In this document: positions 51,234-54,777 of the stretch, in pieces | How positions within the stretch are numbered: the first letter of the stretch is position 1 | Layout of the letters: each line of letters opens with the position of its first letter | Assembly (NCBI GenBank): GCA_012512925.1 | Contig: JAAZDE010000151.1 | Coordinates: forward strand, 1 to 54,777 | Direction of reading: 5' to 3' | DNA: 54,777 nt | Source of the DNA: Desulfuromonadaceae bacterium | GTDB lineage: Bacteria > Desulfobacterota > Desulfuromonadia > Desulfuromonadales > JAAYDE01 | The notes under the pieces: model-generated | Told to the model about the DNA's origin: nothing | The model's database searches: none | What the model saw: only the letters and a program-made list of their open reading frames with translations | Made by a program: the position numbers and the translations under genes

Positions 51234-51249
51234 AAGGCGTTTCCTTGCG

Positions 51250-52293
51250 TCAGGGGGCGGAGCCGTCAAAGGTGTTGAGACGGCGGATAAAGGCGTGGAG
51301 CAGGCCGTAGTAACGGCGGTCGAAATCGAAGATCAGCCGGGGCAGTTCGGCCAGGTCGGGCTCGTCGCTCTCGATCGGCATCGCCTCTCCGATGCGGAGG
51401 TGTCCGCCGGGAATGATGATGTCGCGGAATTCATCTTCCAGGGTTTGCACCTGTTCCGGGTTGAGTGGTTTGTTGAGGCGCACGATCAGGGTTTTGCCGC
51501 TGAAACGGATGGAGTGGTAGACACGGTAGAAGTCTTCGATGATCCGCACCGCCTCGTTGATGTCTCGAGTGATTGAAAAAAGGCTGAAATCCTGCCCTGA
51601 GATGAGCCCTTTGGTGAGCAGGGTGGTTTTCATGAAGAGGTGGACGCTCTCCCAGTAGTCGCTGTCGTCGTCCTCGATGAAAATAAGCGGGATAGGGGGG
51701 TTTTTGCCGGTCTGAACCAGGGTGAGGGTCTCCATGGCCTCGTCGAGGGTGCCGAAACCGCCGGGGAACAGGGCCACGGCGTGGGCCTCCTTGAGAAAGG
51801 CCAGTTTGCGGCTGAAAAAGTATTTGTAGGTGAGGGAATGCTGGCTTTCCCTCATGACCGGGTTGGTTTCCTGCTCAAAGGGGAGGCGGATATTGACGGC
51901 GAAGGAGTTGTCCGCTCCCGCCCCTTCGTTGCCGGCCTGCATGATGCCGCCGCCGCCGCCGGTAATGACCATGTAGCCATTTTCTACCAGGGAGTGGGCG
52001 AAATCGCGGCATTTTTGGTAGATCGGCTGATCGGGGGTGGTACGCGCCGAGCCGAAGATGGTTACCTTTTTCCTGTTTCGGTAAGGGCCGAAGATTTTGT
52101 TGGTGTAGCGCAGTTCCTTCATGGTGGTGCGCATCAGTTTGAGATCGGCCGGGTAGTCGTTTTCCCTTCCCGCCTTGAGGGCGGTGACAATCATTTCCCG
52201 GATGATGGAGGGATGATGCACCTCGGCATGTTCGTTCAGTTCGTCGATGAGGCGGTCAATGACATTGTCAGTGCGTTCAAAAGAAAGTTCCAT
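51250..52293 (-). CDS. LOG-family protein (TIGR00730/lysine decarboxylase-like fold)
   Basis: A 347-residue Rossmann-fold protein. The LOG motif VALFPGGFGTLDEAMETLTLVQ and the nucleotide-binding GGGGGIMQAGNEGAG are intact, with VTIFGSARTTPDQPIYQ at the start of the fold. Members are nucleoside 5'-monophosphate nucleosidases/phosphoribohydrolases, such as PpnN or cytokinin-activating LOG. N-terminal (about 1-70) and C-terminal (about 240-347) extensions make it longer than plant LOG (~215) but shorter than PpnN (~454). It shares an operon with the Nudix gene, and the pair would handle ribose-nucleotide breakdown. Confidence 0.9.
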   Translation of the reverse strand: MELSFERTDNVIDRLIDELNEHAEVHHPSIIREMIVTALKAGRENDYPADLKLMRTTMKELRYTNKIFGPYRNRKKVTIFGSARTTPDQPIYQKCRDFAHSLVENGYMVITGGGGGIMQAGNEGAGADNSFAVNIRLPFEQETNPVMRESQHSLTYKYFFSRKLAFLKEAHAVALFPGGFGTLDEAMETLTLVQTGKNPPIPLIFIEDDDSDYWESVHLFMKTTLLTKGLISGQDFSLFSITRDINEAVRIIEDFYRVYHSIRFSGKTLIVRLNKPLNPEQVQTLEDEFRDIIIPGGHLRIGEAMPIESDEPDLAELPRLIFDFDRRYYGLLHAFIRRLNTFDGSAP

Positions 52294-52412
52294 GAAATAT
52301 CCTGATGTTAATGAGTTGGCCTTCCGGAAAGATTACGGAAGAAAGGTATTGGAAGATTGTTGGGATACGGTTTGCATGGCTTAGGGGCAAGGGCCGAAGT
52401 CCCTTTTTTCAG

Positions 52413-52432
52413 TGCCCGCCGCCGGGCGGGCA
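52413..52432. repeat. Perfect 8-bp hairpin
   Basis: TGCCCGCC, loop GCCG, GGCGGGCA. It lies between the divergent LOG gene and the small unknown gene. No T run follows in either direction, so it is not a usual terminator; an operator or 5' mRNA structure is possible. Confidence 0.4.
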
Positions 52433-52474
52433 TGATATGATAGATCAACAATATTTTTGGAGGAACGAAAAAAG

Positions 52475-52669
52475 ATGGCTGACAGCACGGTGCTTCCCAA
52501 AGGGGAAGATCTGCGGCGCGCGGTTCTCTGGCTTGCGGAATGTGGCAAGGAGGTCGGGTGGAGCTTCTCCCTCGTCGAGGAGGCCAGTCGCCGTTTTAAT
52601 CTTTCACCCAAAGACGAGGAATTCCTCATCCATTTTCTGCATGAACGGAAAAGGGGCGAAACTTCCTGA
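52475..52669 (+). CDS. Small protein of unknown function
   Basis: A 64-residue soluble protein starting MADSTVLPKGEDLRRAVLWL and ending HFLHERKRGETS. It is helical and charged, with a GWSFSLVEEASRRFNLSPKDEEFLI stretch that may pack as a small helical bundle. GGAGG lies 11 bases before ATG 52475, a little far; a TTG at 52457 would extend it by six residues. I do not recognise a family. It is convergent with the YeeE/YedE genes. Confidence 0.6.
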   Translation: MADSTVLPKGEDLRRAVLWLAECGKEVGWSFSLVEEASRRFNLSPKDEEFLIHFLHERKRGETS

Positions 52670-52730
52670 GCGCCCAGTGTTCCTCGCAGCAACCCGGTTT
52701 GAGGGTGTATTTCATCGCCTCACTGGTCAT
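52626..52730 (-). CDS. Possible 34-residue peptide coupled to the YedE gene
   Basis: The ATG overlaps the stop of the upstream YeeE/YedE gene (ATGA). The product starts MTSEAMKYTLKPGCCEEHWA and has a Cys-Cys pair. Its 3' part lies antisense to the small gene at 52475-52669. There is no separate ribosome binding site beyond a weak AGG. I rate it as doubtful: coupling is suggestive, the overlap speaks against it. Confidence 0.25.
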   Translation of the reverse strand: MTSEAMKYTLKPGCCEEHWALRKFRPFSVHAENG

Positions 52731-53251
52731 AGCCTGTTTTTTTCGCACCAAACGAAGAAAGCCATGACCACAAAGAAGAACCCCCCGATGACTACCCAGT
52801 GGTTGACCTGCAGCAGCTCCGGCAGGGTGACCTTGCCGACCACCCCCCATTTCAGCAGCGTCTCGCTCAATTCCGGATAGGCTTCGGCATAGAGGGCGGC
52901 GCCGACGAGCATGCCGAAAATCCCCCACAGGGCGTGAATGCGCCCTTCCCCCAGCGCCCCCACGGCGGTGCCTGGACAATAGCCGAAAATCGCCCAGCCG
53001 ACGCCGAACATCAGACCGCCGATGATCTGAGCTCCCAACACGGTGCTCTTGACATTGAGTTGGATCATGCCCAGATCCAGGAAGAGGTAGATCCCCACCA
53101 TGCCGACCAGAATGGCGGAAAGCATGAACTTGATGATGGTCATGTCGATGAGGCGCAGAAAACCGATCTGTTTTTCAAAACGCAGCACCCGTCCCTTCTG
53201 GAGAAGGAACCCGAAGAAAACCCCGGTTATCAATCCCAGTACTAGGTCCAT
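52727..53251 (-). CDS. YeeE/YedE-family sulfur transporter, second half-protein
   Basis: A 174-residue membrane protein with about five helices, a half-size member of the YeeE/YedE (DUF395) family that moves thiosulfate or related sulfur compounds. Family motif: FGYCPGTAVGALGEGR (a CPG motif in place of the other half's CPSGHG). The start is ATG 53251, with GGGAGG upstream; a longer upstream frame is antisense noise. It overlaps the end of the first half by ten bases. Single-chain YeeE fuses both halves; here they are separate and presumably pair. YedE is also linked to selenium use in some genomes. Confidence 0.88.
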   Translation of the reverse strand: MDLVLGLITGVFFGFLLQKGRVLRFEKQIGFLRLIDMTIIKFMLSAILVGMVGIYLFLDLGMIQLNVKSTVLGAQIIGGLMFGVGWAIFGYCPGTAVGALGEGRIHALWGIFGMLVGAALYAEAYPELSETLLKWGVVGKVTLPELLQVNHWVVIGGFFFVVMAFFVWCEKNRL

Positions 53252-53784
53252 GGATACTCCCTCCCCCCGTAAATGGCGCGGGCGATGACGATACCTCCCA
53301 CCATAAAGCCGGCCATGGCGACAAGGCCGCTCAGGGAGAGCTGCATCACGCCGCTCAGGCCGTGGCCGCTGGGGCACCCCCCCGCCAGGCGGGCACCGAA
53401 GATGGCGATGACCCCGCCGCCGAAGGCGGCGACGGCACGGCACCAGACACCATAAGGAAACCGCTCCCGCCACATGGGTGGAATCTTCTCCTTGCGGAAA
53501 CTGCCGTCGCTCAGAGAAGCCAGCAGGGCGCCGCAGAAGATGCCGATCACGAACATCATCTGCCAGTCCACCTTGATCTTCGTCCTCACGAAGTAGTCGT
53601 TCTGGGTGACATTCTCCGGCATTATCTGTTTTTCGATCAGGCCGGCGCCGCGGACAAAAGTGGTGGAGGCGCCCAGGTAGCTCCCTTTTCCCAGAATTTG
53701 GGTCGTCACCACCACCGACATCACCGCCAGGATTCCCACCAGCGCCCCGGCGAGATAGGGGTTCCATCCTCCGTTGGATGACAT
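53242..53784 (-). CDS. YeeE/YedE-family sulfur transporter, first half-protein
   Basis: A 180-residue membrane protein with about five helices and the YeeE/YedE signature GARLAGGCPSGHGLSGVMQLS near residue 130, whose Cys contacts thiosulfate in the characterised YeeE transporter. The start is ATG 53784, with AAGGAGG seven bases upstream. Its stop overlaps the second half-protein by ten bases, so the two are made together. A TusA- or rhodanese-type partner, often found with such pairs, is not present. Confidence 0.88.
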   Translation of the reverse strand: MSSNGGWNPYLAGALVGILAVMSVVVTTQILGKGSYLGASTTFVRGAGLIEKQIMPENVTQNDYFVRTKIKVDWQMMFVIGIFCGALLASLSDGSFRKEKIPPMWRERFPYGVWCRAVAAFGGGVIAIFGARLAGGCPSGHGLSGVMQLSLSGLVAMAGFMVGGIVIARAIYGGREYPWT

Positions 53785-53870
53785 GTCATAACCTCCTTGG
53801 TTGAATATTGAAGCTTTCGTAAATTTGAGCTGTCCGGCCCGGTAGATACTGTCCGGTATTCATCTTTTTC

Positions 53871-54777
53871 CTACTGGCCCGCCGCCAGAACATTCAGGGT
53901 CATGGCCACCAGGAAATGGATTCCACGCTCCAGGGCCTGATCATTGAAGTTGAAATAGGGGCTGTGCAGGGAAGGAGATGATTCCCCCATCCCGAGGCGG
54001 AACATGGCCCCCGGAGCCTGTTGCAGGAAATAGGAAAAATCCTCGCTGCCCATGGAAGGGGAAGGAATGTCCAGCCAGCTGTTTTCGCCGAAGGTTTCCG
54101 TCGTCAGCTTTCTGGCCTGGGCTACCAGGGCGGCGTCATTGTGGGTGGCGGGGTAGTCGCGGCTGTACTCCAGTTGGTAGCCGGCCCCCATCGCCAGGCA
54201 GGTCCCCTTGACCAGATTCTCCAGATGTTCCGCCGCCCGCTCCCCGATCTCAGGCTTCAGGTAGCGGACCGTTCCTTCCACCGTCGCTGTCTCGGGAATG
54301 ACATTGACCTCACTGCCACCGCGAAAGCGTCCCACTGAGACAACCACCGGTTCCACGGCGGCGATGCGGTGGCCCGGGATGCACTGCAGGGCCTCCACGA
54401 TGCGGGCGCCGATGAGGATCGGATCGATCGATTTCTCAGGCATCGAACCATGCGCCCCCTTCCCCTTGACGGTGATGCGGAACATGTCGGCGGCGGCCAT
54501 CATGGGGCCGGGCCGCGAGCCCACCACGCCGGCGCCGATGCCCGGCCAACCGTGGATGGCCAGGACCGCTTTGGGGCAAGGATCGGCGAGGATCCCTTTG
54601 GCGACCAGGTCACGGGCGCCGGCGACGATTTCTTCGCCAGGCTGAAAAACAAAACGCACCGTGCCCTCAATGGAATCGCGCAACCGGGAAAGCACCGCAG
54701 CGGCGCCGATCAACATGGCGCTGTGGCCGTCGTGGCCACAGGCATGGCTGACCCCTTCCACACGGGAGCGGTAGGGA
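53871..54777 (-). CDS. M20-family amidohydrolase (partial, 5' end beyond window)
   Basis: The C-terminal ~302 residues of an M20D amidohydrolase such as N-acyl-L-amino acid or hippurate hydrolase; the gene runs off the right end of the window. Seen: PYRSRVEGVSHACGHDGHSAM (metal ligands C/H/H in CGHDGH), FVFQPGEEIVAGA (catalytic Glu pair), FRGGSEVNVIPETATVEGTVR in the dimerisation domain, and the last metal site MGSEDFSYFLQQAPGAM. The usual length is about 390-400, so roughly 90 residues are missing. It is upstream of the sulfur-transport pair by 86 bases; a shared transcript is possible. Confidence 0.95.
   Translation of the reverse strand, partial: PYRSRVEGVSHACGHDGHSAMLIGAAAVLSRLRDSIEGTVRFVFQPGEEIVAGARDLVAKGILADPCPKAVLAIHGWPGIGAGVVGSRPGPMMAAADMFRITVKGKGAHGSMPEKSIDPILIGARIVEALQCIPGHRIAAVEPVVVSVGRFRGGSEVNVIPETATVEGTVRYLKPEIGERAAEHLENLVKGTCLAMGAGYQLEYSRDYPATHNDAALVAQARKLTTETFGENSWLDIPSPSMGSEDFSYFLQQAPGAMFRLGMGESSPSLHSPYFNFNDQALERGIHFLVAMTLNVLAAGQ

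Overview
The window is one continuous stretch of bacterial chromosome with dense, operon-rich gene packing. Its left edge carries the cluster usually found beside a replication origin: rpmH-rnpA-yidD-yidC-mnmE-mnmG-rsmG-parA-parB, with a near-perfect parS site between mnmE and mnmG. I infer an anaerobic member of the Desulfuromonadales (Desulfuromonas/Geobacter-like). The reasons are an F-type ATP synthase operon with separate b' and b subunits and no a/c genes, a b subunit with a signal-like N-terminus, a six-gene Na+-NQR operon, two rubredoxins, DUF5658 and DUF4911 proteins, PAS-rich hybrid kinases and a likely selenoprotein. Species cannot be read from the sequence. I saw no tRNA, rRNA, CRISPR array, insertion sequence or prophage gene.

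Layout. 1-8.5 kb: ribosomal protein L34, RNase P protein, membrane insertion (YidD, YidC), tRNA modification (MnmE, MnmG), RsmG and chromosome partition (ParA, ParB, parS). 8.5-15.1 kb: a bactofilin, then atpF'-atpF-atpH-atpA-atpG-atpD-atpC ending in a clear terminator. 15.2-22.4 kb (minus strand): nqrABCDEF, a small Cys-rich NqrM-like gene and two CBS-pair proteins, driven from a strong promoter with an inverted repeat in its spacer. 22.4-29.5 kb: ArfB, a three-gene RND efflux operon and a DUF5658 membrane protein. 29.8 kb: a rubredoxin with a CxC instead of a CxxC motif under a Fur-box-like site. 30.4-32.9 kb: an unrecognised protein and an overlapping minus-strand trio (HIT, asparaginase-domain, YfcE-like phosphodiesterase). 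33.2-38.2 kb: a multi-PAS hybrid histidine kinase and a GGDEF response regulator. 38.66 kb: a small membrane protein whose frame crosses an in-frame TGA followed by a SECIS-like hairpin and then a terminator. 39-48 kb (minus strand): cardiolipin synthase, thioredoxin reductase, LipA, LipB, a ferredoxin, a second rubredoxin, and an SPFH membrane protein paired with a dual-AAA+ Lon-type protease. 48-54.8 kb: DUF362 ferredoxin-like protein, DUF4911, alanine dehydrogenase, Nudix hydrolase, LOG-family protein, a small unknown, a split YeeE/YedE sulfur transporter pair and an M20 amidohydrolase cut by the window end.

How the genes fit together. NQR pumps Na+ using NADH, while the ATP synthase makes ATP from an ion gradient. 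The rubredoxins, ferredoxin, thioredoxin reductase and lipoate genes form a redox and cofactor neighbourhood. The most novel-looking elements are the candidate selenoprotein (38664-38822), the SPFH plus dual-AAA Lon operon (43517-47918), the CxC rubredoxin with its Fur-like site (29768-29983), and the NQR flavin-attachment motifs that depart from SGAT.
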